From: Nitrospirota bacterium
GTDB taxonomy: Bacteria; Nitrospirota; Nitrospiria; Nitrospirales; Nitrospiraceae
Direction: 5' to 3'
NCBI GenBank assembly: GCA_030684575.1
Contig: JAUXVD010000012.1
Coordinates: 1 to 64,000, forward strand
DNA: 64,000 nt
The notes beneath the pieces are model-generated. The model did no database searches, had not been told where the DNA came from, and saw only the letters and a program-made list of their open reading frames with translations. This document shows, in pieces, positions 42,994 through 52,057 of this stretch (positions are counted from its first letter, which is position 1; every line of letters starts with the position of its first letter). Both the position numbers and the translations under genes were made by a program.

Positions 42994-43215
42994 CTACCGT
43001 GGAACCGGTGGCTGGGCAGCTCGCTCTTGCTCCTCATGTTTGAGTTTCTCGAACGTCCGATCGGCATGACCACGAACTTGATCCGCAGTCGGCTGTGGCG
43101 TGGGTTTGGGTTGGTCACCGGCGCAGGCCCCAACGACCGAGCAGAGAACGAAGCCCATCAAGCCCGCACCCGCCACTCGCTGCCATTGCTTCACGCTTGT
43201 ACGATCGATCACCAT
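42994..43215 (-). CDS. small putative lipoprotein
   Basis: A 73-residue protein. The N-terminal signal ends VLCSVVGAC, with the lipobox Cys at residue 31, followed by a Pro-rich then charged helical segment (QVRGHADRTFEKLKHEEQE). GGGAGGA lies about 5 bases before the ATG. It is convergent with the MFS gene. Expected in the inner or outer membrane; function unknown. Confidence 0.72.
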   Translation of the reverse strand: MVIDRTSVKQWQRVAGAGLMGFVLCSVVGACAGDQPKPTPQPTADQVRGHADRTFEKLKHEEQERAAQPPVPR

Positions 43216-43394
43216 ATCGTTCCTCCCGCATTGAGACCCATGACTTCAACGGCATATTTGCTTACTTTACGCCCCTCACAGTCGGAACACTACCTCCCCC
43301 CTGGCCTCCGCGCTCGCCCTAGATGCGTCCGCATTGACTGGGTCAGACCGACAGGGTATTGTGCCCGACATACCACCTGAACCCCCGAGGATCC

Positions 43395-43841
43395 ATGTCG
43401 CTACACGACCGCCTGACAGAAGATCTCAAGCTCGCCATGAAGGCCCGCGACCAACTGCGCATGGACGTCATTCGCATGGTCAAAGCCGCCGTCATGAACA
43501 AGGAGCTTGAGCTCAAAAAGGACCTCGACGATGCGGAAATGAGCCGCGTCATGACGACCATGATCAAGCAACGTCGTGAATCCGTCGAGCAATTCGAAAA
43601 GGGTAACCGCGTCGAGCTCGCGGCTAAAGAGCGACAAGAAATCACCATCCTCGAATCCTATCTCCCGCAAGCCATTTCGCCTGAACAACTTGCCACCATC
43701 GTCGACACCGCCATTCAACAAACCGGCGCGCACTCGCTCAAAGAAATGGGAGCGGTGATGAAAGCGGTAATGGTCCTAGTGGCCGGTCAAACGGTGGACG
43801 GCAAACAGATCAGCGAACTCGTGCGCGCCAAGCTCCAGTAG
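43395..43841 (+). CDS. YqeY/GatB C-terminal-like domain protein
   Basis: A 148-residue helical protein with the YqeY pattern: LHDRLTEDLKLAMKARDQLR, VIRMVKAAVMNKELELKKDL, MTTMIKQRRESVEQFEKGNR, YLPQAISPEQLATIVDTAI and MGAVMKAVMVLVAGQTVDGK. It resembles the tRNA-binding tail domain of GatB, and is often encoded near rpsU/dnaG, though not here. The ATG at 43395 follows GAGG. The role is probably in tRNA amidation or binding; unproven. Confidence 0.93.
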   Translation: MSLHDRLTEDLKLAMKARDQLRMDVIRMVKAAVMNKELELKKDLDDAEMSRVMTTMIKQRRESVEQFEKGNRVELAAKERQEITILESYLPQAISPEQLATIVDTAIQQTGAHSLKEMGAVMKAVMVLVAGQTVDGKQISELVRAKLQ

Positions 43842-43854
43842 CCCGACCGGCACC

Positions 43855-43863
43855 TGCTATACT
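43855..43863 (+). promoter_or_regulatory. extended -10 promoter ahead of the receiver/GGDEF genes
   Basis: TGCTATACT is an extended -10 element (TG at 43855-43856, TATACT at 43858-43863). No good -35 is seen at the right distance, as is usual for extended -10 promoters. The expected start near 43870 gives a leader of about 43 nt before the ATG at 43913. Confidence 0.45.
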
Positions 43864-43912
43864 CGAAGGTAATTGCTCACACATTCCGTGTAAGCGCCTG
43901 ACAGGACACAGC

Positions 43913-44551
43913 ATGGGTATTCTTATCGTCGACGATTCCCCGGACCAGCAAGTACTCCTCCGAGCCATCCTCGGAAAAGCCGGCCATACGGATCTCCAGA
44001 GTGCCGACTCAGCACAGGCGGCGTTTCTCCTGCTCAACATGGAGGGCCAGGGACCGCCACCCCAGATCGACTTGGTCCTGATGGACGTCATGATGCCCGA
44101 ACTGGACGGAGTCGAAGCCTGCCGTCAGATCAAAAAGCGACCGCATCTTCGTGACATTCCTATTATCATGGTCACGGCCAAGAGCGACCTTTCCAATCTC
44201 CAAGAAGCCTTTGCGGCCGGAGCCGTCGATTTCATCACCAAACCCGTAACGAGCGTAGAACTCCTCGCCCGTGCCGCCTCCGCGCTGGCGCTGAAGAAGG
44301 AAATGGACTGCCGTAAAGCGCGGGAAGAAGAGCTCCGTCGAAGCAATGATGCGCTACAGAAGGCGATGGGGGAGGTGAAAGTCCTCAGAGGACTTATCCC
44401 CATCTGCGCTTCCTGCAAAAAAATCCGGAATGACGGTGGATTCTGGCAACAATTGGAAGAATATATCGGTGAACATTCCGAGGCTGAATTCAGCCACGGC
44501 ATCTGCCAGCCCTGCGTCAAAAAGCTTTATCCTGGAGTTTATCAGGAGTAG
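43913..44551 (+). CDS. response regulator with C-terminal Cys-pair domain
   Basis: A 212-residue protein. The receiver (residues 1-125) has D7/D8, acceptor D58 ([13 protein letters not shown]) and Lys in [11 protein letters not shown] coiled-coil follows ([18 protein letters not shown]). The last 50 residues, [20 protein letters not shown] to [15 protein letters not shown], carry two CxxC pairs. This module is known from many Nitrospira and Deltaproteobacterial sensor proteins but has no settled function; it could bind zinc. The gene is first in a run of four signalling genes. Confidence 0.9.
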   Translation: MGILIVDDSPDQQVLLRAILGKAGHTDLQSADSAQAAFLLLNMEGQGPPPQIDLVLMDVMMPELDGVEACRQIKKRPHLRDIPIIMVTAKSDLSNLQEAFAAGAVDFITKPVTSVELLARAASALALKKEMDCRKAREEELRRSNDALQKAMGEVKVLRGLIPICASCKKIRNDGGFWQQLEEYIGEHSEAEFSHGICQPCVKKLYPGVYQE

Positions 44552-44601
44552 TTGCTACGCTTTCTCAGGCTCACCACTTGTATTCACGGGACACCGCACG
44601 C

Positions 44602-45606
44602 ATGGCAATTTTAATCGTTGATGATTCGGCGGACGACCGACTCCTGCTTCAATCGATTCTCTCAGCAGCCGGCTACGACCATATCCTGGTCGCCGATTCT
44701 GCCGCCTCCGCATTCAGTCTGCTCGGGCTCGATGACGGGAAACACAGCGCCTCGCGAGTCGACCTGATCCTCATGGACATCATCATGCCTGAGATGAACG
44801 GCATCGAAGCCTGCCGCCAAATCAAAGCGGTCGAGCGATTCCGTGACACCCCCATTATGATGGTCACCGTCAAAACCGATCCTGTCGATCTCCAGCTCGC
44901 CTTTGCCGCAGGCGCACTCGACTATATCGGGAAACCCATCAACAAGATTGAACTGCTGACGCGCGTCCGATCTGTCCTACGGCTGGTTCACGAAATCGAT
45001 CGCCGGCAGGCGCGCGAGCAGGAGCTCCTTGAGGTCATGCGCCAACTCCAGGAAGCGAACCAGATGCTCCTACGCCTCTCCTGCCTCGACGGCCTCACCG
45101 GCATTACCAATCGCCGGCAATTCGACGACTTCCTGGATCAGGAATGGCGCCGGGCCGTTCGCGAATCGACGCCGCTCTCCCTGATCATGCTCGACATCGA
45201 TCGCTTCAAATCCTATAACGATGCCCATGGCCATACGTCGGGCGACGAATGCCTTCGGCAAGTGGCGGCTGCGATCTCGGGAGCCGTCAATAGACCGGGA
45301 GACCTGGTCGCTCGATACGGCGGCGACGAATTCGTAGTCGTCCTCCCCGGCACCCGCACGGACGGAGCGGCCCAAGTGGCGGAGACACTGCGCCAGCGTA
45401 TTCAAGCCCTCGGGGTGACACATTCTGACGGCAAATTCATCACGATCAGCGTCGGCTTTGCCAGCATCATCCCAAGCCGAACCGCCTCCCCCACCGATTT
45501 AATCAAAGCCGCGGACCAAGCGCTGTATCAAGCGAAACAAGAAGGCCGCAATCGAGCCAAGCAGGCCGGTATGCTCACGCTCGTCCCGCATTCCCACGAG
45601 GATTGA
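44602..45606 (+). CDS. response regulator diguanylate cyclase (REC-GGDEF)
   Basis: A 334-residue protein. The receiver has D7/D8 (IVDDSADDR), acceptor D59 ([13 protein letters not shown]) and Lys in [11 protein letters not shown] linker coiled-coil precedes the GGDEF domain (about 175-330), which contains [34 protein letters not shown] and the intact GGDEF signature (240-244). An inhibitory RxxD site (RPGD) stands five residues upstream of it, so product feedback is likely. It makes c-di-GMP, presumably controlled by phosphorylation. It resembles PleD/WspR types. It lies 50 bases after the receiver gene. Confidence 0.93.
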   Translation: MAILIVDDSADDRLLLQSILSAAGYDHILVADSAASAFSLLGLDDGKHSASRVDLILMDIIMPEMNGIEACRQIKAVERFRDTPIMMVTVKTDPVDLQLAFAAGALDYIGKPINKIELLTRVRSVLRLVHEIDRRQAREQELLEVMRQLQEANQMLLRLSCLDGLTGITNRRQFDDFLDQEWRRAVRESTPLSLIMLDIDRFKSYNDAHGHTSGDECLRQVAAAISGAVNRPGDLVARYGGDEFVVVLPGTRTDGAAQVAETLRQRIQALGVTHSDGKFITISVGFASIIPSRTASPTDLIKAADQALYQAKQEGRNRAKQAGMLTLVPHSHED

Positions 45607-45666
45607 CCATCACGAGGATCCAGACCCACACGTAGCAATAGCCTTGATCGTGATAGCCTGCTGACC

Positions 45667-47418
45667 ATGCCCCGAACCACGACCAAGTCCACACTCGCCC
45701 CCACCGCGAAAACGCCTAAACCAAAAACGTCCTTGGCACGGGTCCAAGCCTCTCTCAACCGGGAGCGGGCGGCCCGAAAGCGTGAAACCCTCAAACGGCA
45801 CGAGGCCGAACAGGCCCTTGTCCTTGCAACAGAAGCGGCGGAAGTCGCCAGCCACGCCAAGAACGAGTTCCTCGCCAGCGTGAGTCATGAGATCCGGACA
45901 CCGATGAACGCGATTATCGGTATGGCCGATTTGTTATGGGAAACAGACCTCACCCCCGATCAGCGGAAGTATTTGCGAATTTTCCGCCGAGCCGGCGGCA
46001 ACCTCCTAAATCTAATCAACGACATTCTCGATCTCTCGAAAGTCGAAGTCGGCCGTCTAGAATTGGAATTGATCGACTTCGATTTGAGTGATTTGATTGA
46101 AAAGGCCATCGAAATACTTGCCATGCGGGCCAATGAAAAAGGCCTCGAACTGGCCTGTCATCTGTCGCCTACCGTTCCCTGCGCCTTGATCGGAGACCCC
46201 CACCGGCTCCACCAGATACTCCTCAACCTCATCGGCAACGCGATCAAATTCACCGACAGCGGGTCTATCACCATGCGGGTCCTACAAGACCCTGATTCCC
46301 CCATGCCTGGAGCGATTCGTTTCTCTGTCAGCGATACCGGCATTGGCATTCCCTCCGACAAACTCGATGGCATTTTTGAGAGCTTCACCCAAGGCCATGC
46401 CTCCATGACGCGTAAGTATGGAGGCACCGGGTTAGGCCTCACCATTTCGAAGCAGTTAGCTGAACTCATGAACGGACGCATCTGGGTCGACAGTACCCTT
46501 GGGCAGGGCAGCACGTTCCATTGCTCTGTGCAGTTAGCGGTGCAATCCAGTCCTCTGCCCACACAGGAGGAGGTTCTCGTCAATCTTCAGGGGATCAGAA
46601 CCCTTGTGGTGGATGACCATGCCACCAACCGCCTGATCCTTCGCGAAATCCTGGCTGCCTTGGGAGCAGAGGTGACAGATGTTGCGTCTGGCCGCGACGC
46701 TATCGCTGAATGGCAGCGCGTCTCTACGTCGGCACGCCCCTACCAGCTCTTGCTTCTCGACTGTCGCATGCCGGAGATGGACGGATTCCAGGTCGCTGAA
46801 ACCATCCGGCAGGCCAGCCCTTCACGTGACCTGACGATTGTCATGCTGGCCTCTCACCATTGGGCCGACGACATTGCCCGCACCTATGACATGGGACTCG
46901 GCGGCTATTTGATCAAACCCATTAGAAAATCGGATCTGCTGCAGACCGTCAGCATCGCCCTCGACCGTGCTGCGGGTATCCCACATACCACTGGTTCAGC
47001 ACCCCCGACCTCCTCACCTTCGGTCGAAATCAGAGGGCTTCGTATCTTATTGGCCGAAGATTCCCCTGACAATCAAGTACTCGTCCGCTCCTATTTGAAG
47101 CAGACGCCCTATCGCCTCGACATCGCGGATCACGGAGCCATCGCGTTTGATCTATTCAAAAATGGCCATTACGATCTGATCCTCATGGACATACAGATGC
47201 CGGTCATGGACGGCTATGACGCCACCAAGGCCATCAGGGCCTGGGAGCGGGAGCATGATCTCCCTCCGACACAGATCATTGCCTTAACCGCACTAGCTCT
47301 GAAAGAAGACGGGATCAAGATTCTCGACGCCGGCTGTAATGCCCACATGACCAAACCCATCAAGAAGCACACGCTCCTAGAAGTGCTCCAGGCTTGTAAA
47401 GGACGCTGCACCTCATGA
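45667..47418 (+). CDS. hybrid sensor histidine kinase (HisKA-HATPase-REC-REC)
   Basis: A 583-residue cytoplasmic protein without membrane segments. A basic coiled region (residues 20-60) leads to the HisKA motif [15 protein letters not shown] with His74. HATPase motifs are [25 protein letters not shown] and [12 protein letters not shown]. The first receiver (about 313-430) has the acceptor in [13 protein letters not shown]. The second (about 458-575) has [14 protein letters not shown] and the Lys in MTKPIKKH. It lacks any visible sensor domain, so input probably comes from a partner. The Hpt gene overlaps its stop by 4 bases, indicating a phosphorelay. Confidence 0.94.
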   Translation: MPRTTTKSTLAPTAKTPKPKTSLARVQASLNRERAARKRETLKRHEAEQALVLATEAAEVASHAKNEFLASVSHEIRTPMNAIIGMADLLWETDLTPDQRKYLRIFRRAGGNLLNLINDILDLSKVEVGRLELELIDFDLSDLIEKAIEILAMRANEKGLELACHLSPTVPCALIGDPHRLHQILLNLIGNAIKFTDSGSITMRVLQDPDSPMPGAIRFSVSDTGIGIPSDKLDGIFESFTQGHASMTRKYGGTGLGLTISKQLAELMNGRIWVDSTLGQGSTFHCSVQLAVQSSPLPTQEEVLVNLQGIRTLVVDDHATNRLILREILAALGAEVTDVASGRDAIAEWQRVSTSARPYQLLLLDCRMPEMDGFQVAETIRQASPSRDLTIVMLASHHWADDIARTYDMGLGGYLIKPIRKSDLLQTVSIALDRAAGIPHTTGSAPPTSSPSVEIRGLRILLAEDSPDNQVLVRSYLKQTPYRLDIADHGAIAFDLFKNGHYDLILMDIQMPVMDGYDATKAIRAWEREHDLPPTQIIALTALALKEDGIKILDAGCNAHMTKPIKKHTLLEVLQACKGRCTS

Positions 47419-47744
47419 CAAGGGGACAGAACGAACGCGCAGAGGGACCCATTACCGTGCAGATCGACGAGGGACTCAAAGAGATTGTGCCAGGCTTTCT
47501 AGCAAATCGTCGACGTGACGTGCAGACCCTCGAACGTGCGTTGAAAGAGAATGACCTGCCCGCGATTCATCTGATCGGTCATCGCCTGAAGGGGGATGGA
47601 GGAGGATACGGGTTCGACGCCATCAGTGTCATCGGAGGCATCCTGGAGCAAGCGGCAGCACGAGAAGACCGTGATGTAATCCAACGACAGATCGCCGAAC
47701 TTGTCGACTACCTCGCCCGCGTGACAGTGGTGTATCGGACGTAA
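47415..47744 (+). CDS. histidine phosphotransfer (Hpt) protein
   Basis: A 109-residue single-domain Hpt protein. The phosphorylatable His is H56 in [20 protein letters not shown], which fits the HxLKG(S/N)xxxxG pattern, with Gly-Asp replacing Gly-Ser. The preceding segment [20 protein letters not shown] and the following [16 protein letters not shown] complete the four-helix bundle. Its ATG overlaps the hybrid kinase stop, so it most likely relays phosphate from that kinase to a receiver, perhaps the receiver or GGDEF proteins upstream. Confidence 0.9.
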   Translation: MTRGQNERAEGPITVQIDEGLKEIVPGFLANRRRDVQTLERALKENDLPAIHLIGHRLKGDGGGYGFDAISVIGGILEQAAAREDRDVIQRQIAELVDYLARVTVVYRT

Positions 47745-47780
47745 GAGGAAAGAGGAACAAACGACACAGCTAGCTTGGTT

Positions 47781-47856
47781 TGGTGGAGGGCAGGGGAATT
47801 GAACCCCCGACCCCTACGTTGCGAACGTAGTGCTCTCCCAACTGAGCTAGCCCCCC
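47781..47856 (-). tRNA. tRNA-Ala (CGC)
   Basis: A 76-nt cloverleaf on the minus strand. The acceptor stem GGGGGGC pairs with GCCCTCC (one G-T pair), the discriminator is A, and CCA is encoded. The anticodon stem CTACG/CGTAG encloses TTCGCAA, giving CGC (Ala, GCG codon). Confidence 0.95.
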
Positions 47857-47957
47857 ACGCAACCAACCGACAACCGGCGAGACGAACGCCTCACCAATCG
47901 ACGCATTATACACAACCATTCCTTGAGACTCTACCGGAAGTTCGTTCCACGACGGAG

Positions 47958-48632
47958 TTAGAATGGGCCGATCACCGCATCGCCGACCGGCTTCCCCTGC
48001 TCGATCAACACACGGCGCCCCTCAACCAGCAATCGCCCTTCGGCGAAGAGCTGAACCGCTCGCGGGTAGAGCTTGTGTTCCTGGACAAGAATCCGAGCCG
48101 CCAAGGTGTCGGAGCTATCCTCGTCGAGAATCGGCACCGCCGCCTGCAGAATGATCGGTCCTTCGTCCACACCTTCCGTCACAAAGTGCACGGTACATCC
48201 AGCAAGCTTACAGCCCCACTCGATCGCTTTCTTCTGCACATCCAACCCCGGGAACGAGGGCAACAGCGACGGATGGATATTCATCATGCGGTTGGCGAAG
48301 GCCTCCACCAAAACTTTGGTCACGATCTTCATATACCCGGCTAGTAGTACCAACTCCACGTCGTGCTGCCTGAGCACATCGAGGAGCGCGAGATCGTACG
48401 CCTCGCGGCTATCGGGTCTGCCTGCATAGGGTTTGGGATCGATAAAAAGACCGGAGAGTCCGTGCCGGCTGGCTCGTTCGAGCGCCGGGGAATCTTTCTT
48501 ATTGCTGATGACGGCGACGATCCTGGCCTGAACGGTCCCCGCTTCAATCGCGTCGATCACCGCTTGAAGATTCGATCCGCGCCCGGATGCCAACACGGCG
48601 ACTCGCAGCGCATCCGTCCGCTTAGTCGACAT
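47958..48632 (-). CDS. purN: phosphoribosylglycinamide formyltransferase
   Basis: A 224-residue enzyme that formylates GAR with 10-formyl-THF, third step of purine synthesis. It shows [20 protein letters not shown], the catalytic Asn/His/Asp in [12 protein letters not shown] and [12 protein letters not shown], and [21 protein letters not shown] 48632 overlaps the purM end by 11 bases. The open frame has 28 further upstream codons that are in purM coding sequence and not conserved. It is cotranscribed with purM. Confidence 0.95.
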   Translation of the reverse strand: MSTKRTDALRVAVLASGRGSNLQAVIDAIEAGTVQARIVAVISNKKDSPALERASRHGLSGLFIDPKPYAGRPDSREAYDLALLDVLRQHDVELVLLAGYMKIVTKVLVEAFANRMMNIHPSLLPSFPGLDVQKKAIEWGCKLAGCTVHFVTEGVDEGPIILQAAVPILDEDSSDTLAARILVQEHKLYPRAVQLFAEGRLLVEGRRVLIEQGKPVGDAVIGPF

Positions 48633-49659
48633 ACTCCACCAATGGTCCATCGCCGGTCGATGACACGATGGTCCCGATCTGACAGGCCGGATCGCCCAAC
48701 GCCGTGGCCCGCGCAATAACCGCCTCAGCAGCCGACGCCGGCACCACGAGAATCATCCCGATCCCCATGTTGAAGACACGATACATTTCTTCCCGTTCGA
48801 CCTGTCCAAGCCGGGCAATCGCCTGAAAAATAGGCGGCATGGTCCAGGCACTCCGTTGCACCTGAGCCCGGACACCGGAGGGAAACACGCGCGGGAGATT
48901 TTCGGTAATGCCACCGCCGGTGATATGGGCGATGCCCTTGATGGGATATTCCTGAATCAACGTGAGAACCTGTTTGGCATAGATTCTGGTCGGTGTCAGT
49001 AAGACATCCCCGAGCGGCCGATCGAGTTCCGGCAGGCGACTGGTCATGTCCAGCTTCGCCTTGTCCAACAAAGCCCGGCGGGCCAGGGAATAGCCGTTAC
49101 TATGCAAACCGGTTGAGGCCAGTCCAATCAGCACATCGCCCGGCGCGATGCTGCGGCCATCGATCATCTTGGGCCGATCCACCACGCCGACGGCGAACCC
49201 TGCCAGGTCATACTCGCCCTCGGCATAGAAGGACGGCATCTCGGCGGTTTCTCCGCCGATCAAGGCGCAGCCGGCCTGGCGGCAGCCCTCAGCGATCCCC
49301 TTGAGCACAGACTCAGCCTTGGGAACAGCCAGTTTCCCCGTCGCGAAATAATCCAAAAAGAACAGCGGCTCCGCGCCGCTGACCACGATGTCGTTCACAC
49401 ACATGGCCACCAGATCGATCCCGACGGTATCGTGGCGATCCGTGAGGAAAGCAATCTTGAGCTTCGTCCCGACTCCGTCGGTGCCGGAGACCAGGACGGG
49501 CTCGGCATAACGATGGGCCTGCAGCCGGAACAATCCCCCGAACCCGCCGATGTCCGTCAGGACTTCAGGACGGAATGTGGAACGTACCAACGGCGAAATA
49601 CGGTCGACGAATTCGTCGCCCGCATCAATATCGACTCCGGCATCTCGGTAGGTTGTCAT
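48622..49659 (-). CDS. purM: phosphoribosylformylglycinamidine cyclo-ligase (AIR synthase)
   Basis: A 345-residue ATP-dependent enzyme of purine synthesis that closes the imidazole ring of FGAM. It begins [20 protein letters not shown]. It has [85 protein letters not shown] and [12 protein letters not shown], the standard PurM motifs. ATG 49659 fits the family start. The purMN pair is a common operon. Confidence 0.96.
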   Translation of the reverse strand: MTTYRDAGVDIDAGDEFVDRISPLVRSTFRPEVLTDIGGFGGLFRLQAHRYAEPVLVSGTDGVGTKLKIAFLTDRHDTVGIDLVAMCVNDIVVSGAEPLFFLDYFATGKLAVPKAESVLKGIAEGCRQAGCALIGGETAEMPSFYAEGEYDLAGFAVGVVDRPKMIDGRSIAPGDVLIGLASTGLHSNGYSLARRALLDKAKLDMTSRLPELDRPLGDVLLTPTRIYAKQVLTLIQEYPIKGIAHITGGGITENLPRVFPSGVRAQVQRSAWTMPPIFQAIARLGQVEREEMYRVFNMGIGMILVVPASAAEAVIARATALGDPACQIGTIVSSTGDGPLVEYVD

Positions 49660-49723
49660 AAGAGGGCGCATCTTAGCGGACGACCCTTGCAGAGGTCAAC
49701 GCACAGATCCCCGATCGCAGAAG

Positions 49724-49752
49724 AAGACATCAGGCCTAATTTCGCCTATACT
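49724..49752 (+). promoter_or_regulatory. promoter for the DUF4197 gene
   Basis: AAGACA (49724-49729) and TATACT (49747-49752) are 17 bases apart. The expected start near 49760 leaves about 60 nt to the ATG at 49819. The -35 is one half-match, so strength is uncertain. Confidence 0.5.
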
Positions 49753-49818
49753 GTCCTGGCCCCTTGATCACAGGGCATACAGATGCGACTTCCCCTCATC
49801 TTACGAAGGAACAGGCCT

Positions 49819-50541
49819 ATGCTCTATCGCCTTGCACTCATTGGATGGCTCCTCCTCACCCTTCCAGCCTGTGCTGAACTTGACCAATCGTTGAACGTGC
49901 TCGGGCTCCCATCAGGGAAAGGCCTCCTGGACGAGAACAGAATCGCCGCGGGCCTCAAGGAAGCCCTGCAGATCGGGACCGGAAACGCGGTGAATGTGAC
50001 GGGTACGGTGGATGGCTACTTTCACAACCAAGCGATCAAGATTCTGATGCCGGACCAACTGCAGGCCTTCGAGAAAGGACTCCGTACGTTTGGCTTCGGT
50101 CCGAAGATCGACGATTTCGTCATGAGTATGAATCGGGCTGCAGAACGGGCCGCACCACAGGCTAAACAGATTTTCCTGGGAACGATTCGAGAGATGTCCT
50201 TCGCCGATGCCAACCAGATTCTAGAGGGAAGTCAGACTGCTGCCACCGACTACTTTAGAGGCAAGACGACCGAGAAACTGACCGCCGCCTTCCGACCGGA
50301 AGTAGAAAAAGCGATGAACGACGTCGGCGTGACCAAGCAATACAAAGAACTGGTCGGCCACTTCAAGGCTATTCCGTTCGCCAAAAGCGACTCCGTCGAC
50401 ATCGATCGCTACGTGGTGGGAAAGAGCCTCGACGGCCTCTTCCTCATGCTCGCCGAGGAAGAACGGAAAATCAGGACGAACCCTGCCGCACGGGTCACCG
50501 ATCTGCTGAAAGAGGTCTTTGCAAAGGCCGGTCGCTCCTAA
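49819..50541 (+). CDS. DUF4197-family probable lipoprotein
   Basis: A 240-residue exported protein. The signal ends LLLTLPAC, with the lipobox Cys at residue 18. The mature part has the DUF4197 pattern: RIAAGLKEALQIGTGNAVN, VTGTVDGYFHNQAIKILMP, FVMSMNRAAERAAPQAKQIF, MSFADANQILEGSQTAATDY and VTKQYKELVGHF. DUF4197 proteins are periplasmic or lipid-anchored; function unknown. ATG 49819 is preferred over 49783 because it begins the signal peptide. Confidence 0.9.
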   Translation: MLYRLALIGWLLLTLPACAELDQSLNVLGLPSGKGLLDENRIAAGLKEALQIGTGNAVNVTGTVDGYFHNQAIKILMPDQLQAFEKGLRTFGFGPKIDDFVMSMNRAAERAAPQAKQIFLGTIREMSFADANQILEGSQTAATDYFRGKTTEKLTAAFRPEVEKAMNDVGVTKQYKELVGHFKAIPFAKSDSVDIDRYVVGKSLDGLFLMLAEEERKIRTNPAARVTDLLKEVFAKAGRS

Positions 50542-50593
50542 GTCCCCGCACAACTCCAGCACAGACCCCCAAGACTGCCTCTGCAATGTCCCT

Positions 50594-51988
50594 CTAAATT
50601 TCCGGCCGCATCTCCACTTCAAGCAGCTTGATCTTCCGGTGGAGATGGCTCCGCTCGATTTTCAAATCTTCCGCCGTACGGGAAATGTTCCAATGGTGCT
50701 CGCGCAGCTTTCGCCCAATATAGTCCTTTTCAAACGCATTGCGCGCGTCCCGAAGCGAGTCATACGACTGAGTAAAGATCGGATTCACTGCAGGAATGGC
50801 CGCATGGCTCCCCGACCCGCCTGGGCGCGCCTGCAACGAGTTGGCCGCCTGTGCCGCCTCAATGACCGGTCCCGGCACCATGATCATCAATCGCTCGATC
50901 AGGTTTCGTAGCTCCCGAATGTTCCCCGGCCATTCATATTGCTGAAAGACCGCCATCGCATCCGGTGCGATGTCTTTACTCCGCAATCCCTGCTCCTCCG
51001 CATGGACCCTCATGAAATGGCGAATAAGCAGCGGGATATCGTCCCGGCGCTCCCGGAGAGGCGGCACCACGATCGGCACGACGTTGAGCCGGTAGAAGAG
51101 ATCTTCGCGAAACGTGCCTTTCTCGATTTCTTTGAGCAAGTCCTTATTGGACGCGGCTAAGACCCGCACATCCACCTTGAGGAGCTTCGTTCCTCCGACA
51201 CGAGTGAATTGCTGTTCCTGTAACGCCCGCAAGACCTTCGCTTGGGTGCTCAGGCTCATGTCGGCGATTTCGTCCAGAAACAGCGTCCCTCCGTCCGCCT
51301 GCTCGAACTGTCCGCGTTTCATCGAGGTCGCGCCGGTGAAGGAGCCCTTTTCATGCCCGAACAATTCACTCTCGATCAAGGTCTCAGGAATGGCCGCGCA
51401 GTTCACCGCCACAAACGGTCGAGCGGACCTGGCACTCTGCATATGAATCGCTCTGGCGACCAGTTCCTTCCCCGTCCCGTTCTCTCCTCCGATCAACACC
51501 CGGCTATTCGTGGGGCCAGCCGTCTCGATCAATTGCCGCAGCTGTTGCATCGCGAACGACTGTCCCACCAGCTCGAACTTCCGTTGAACCGTCGTCCGGA
51601 GCGTCCGATTCTCTTGCTCCAGCCTATATTGGTCTAACGCATGTTTGACGCGGAGAATGACGTTCTCGAGCGACAGGGGCTTTTCAATATAATCGTAGGC
51701 CCCCAGCTTGATCGCCTTGACCGCCGTTTCAATCGAGCCATGCCCGGACATCATCATCACTTGTGCCGTCGGCGCCAATTCCCTGATCCGGCGCAAGGCT
51801 TCCATGCCGTCCATTTCAGGCATCCAGATATCGAGAATCATGAGGTCGGGCGGGTCCAGCGTAAAGGCGCGCAACGCCTCCACGCCGTTCTTCGCCACCG
51901 CAACCTCATACCCTTCATCCCGCAGAATACTGCTCAAGGATGAGAGAATCGCCTCTTCGTCATCTACCACTAAGATCGATGCAGACAT
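50594..51988 (-). CDS. sigma-54-type response regulator, NtrX-like
   Basis: A 464-residue protein. The receiver has D9-D10 (LVVDDEEAI), acceptor D53 (LMILDIWMPEMDG) and Lys in IEKPLSLENV. The AAA+ domain has GGENGTGKE, the loop GAFTGA as GSFTGA, and LFLDEIADM. A C-terminal Fis helix-turn-helix is present (NISRTAEDLKIERSHLHRKI). Its S in place of A in the GAFTGA loop and its position downstream of a large membrane kinase match NtrX of the NtrYX system. GGGGG lies 4 bases before the ATG. Regulon unknown. Confidence 0.93.
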   Translation of the reverse strand: MSASILVVDDEEAILSSLSSILRDEGYEVAVAKNGVEALRAFTLDPPDLMILDIWMPEMDGMEALRRIRELAPTAQVMMMSGHGSIETAVKAIKLGAYDYIEKPLSLENVILRVKHALDQYRLEQENRTLRTTVQRKFELVGQSFAMQQLRQLIETAGPTNSRVLIGGENGTGKELVARAIHMQSARSARPFVAVNCAAIPETLIESELFGHEKGSFTGATSMKRGQFEQADGGTLFLDEIADMSLSTQAKVLRALQEQQFTRVGGTKLLKVDVRVLAASNKDLLKEIEKGTFREDLFYRLNVVPIVVPPLRERRDDIPLLIRHFMRVHAEEQGLRSKDIAPDAMAVFQQYEWPGNIRELRNLIERLMIMVPGPVIEAAQAANSLQARPGGSGSHAAIPAVNPIFTQSYDSLRDARNAFEKDYIGRKLREHHWNISRTAEDLKIERSHLHRKIKLLEVEMRPEI

Positions 51989-52057
51989 GAATCCCCCGTA
52001 AAACGTGATCGATGCTCGGCGAGGCGACGCGCGTCCTGCCTCTCAGCACTTCTTCAG

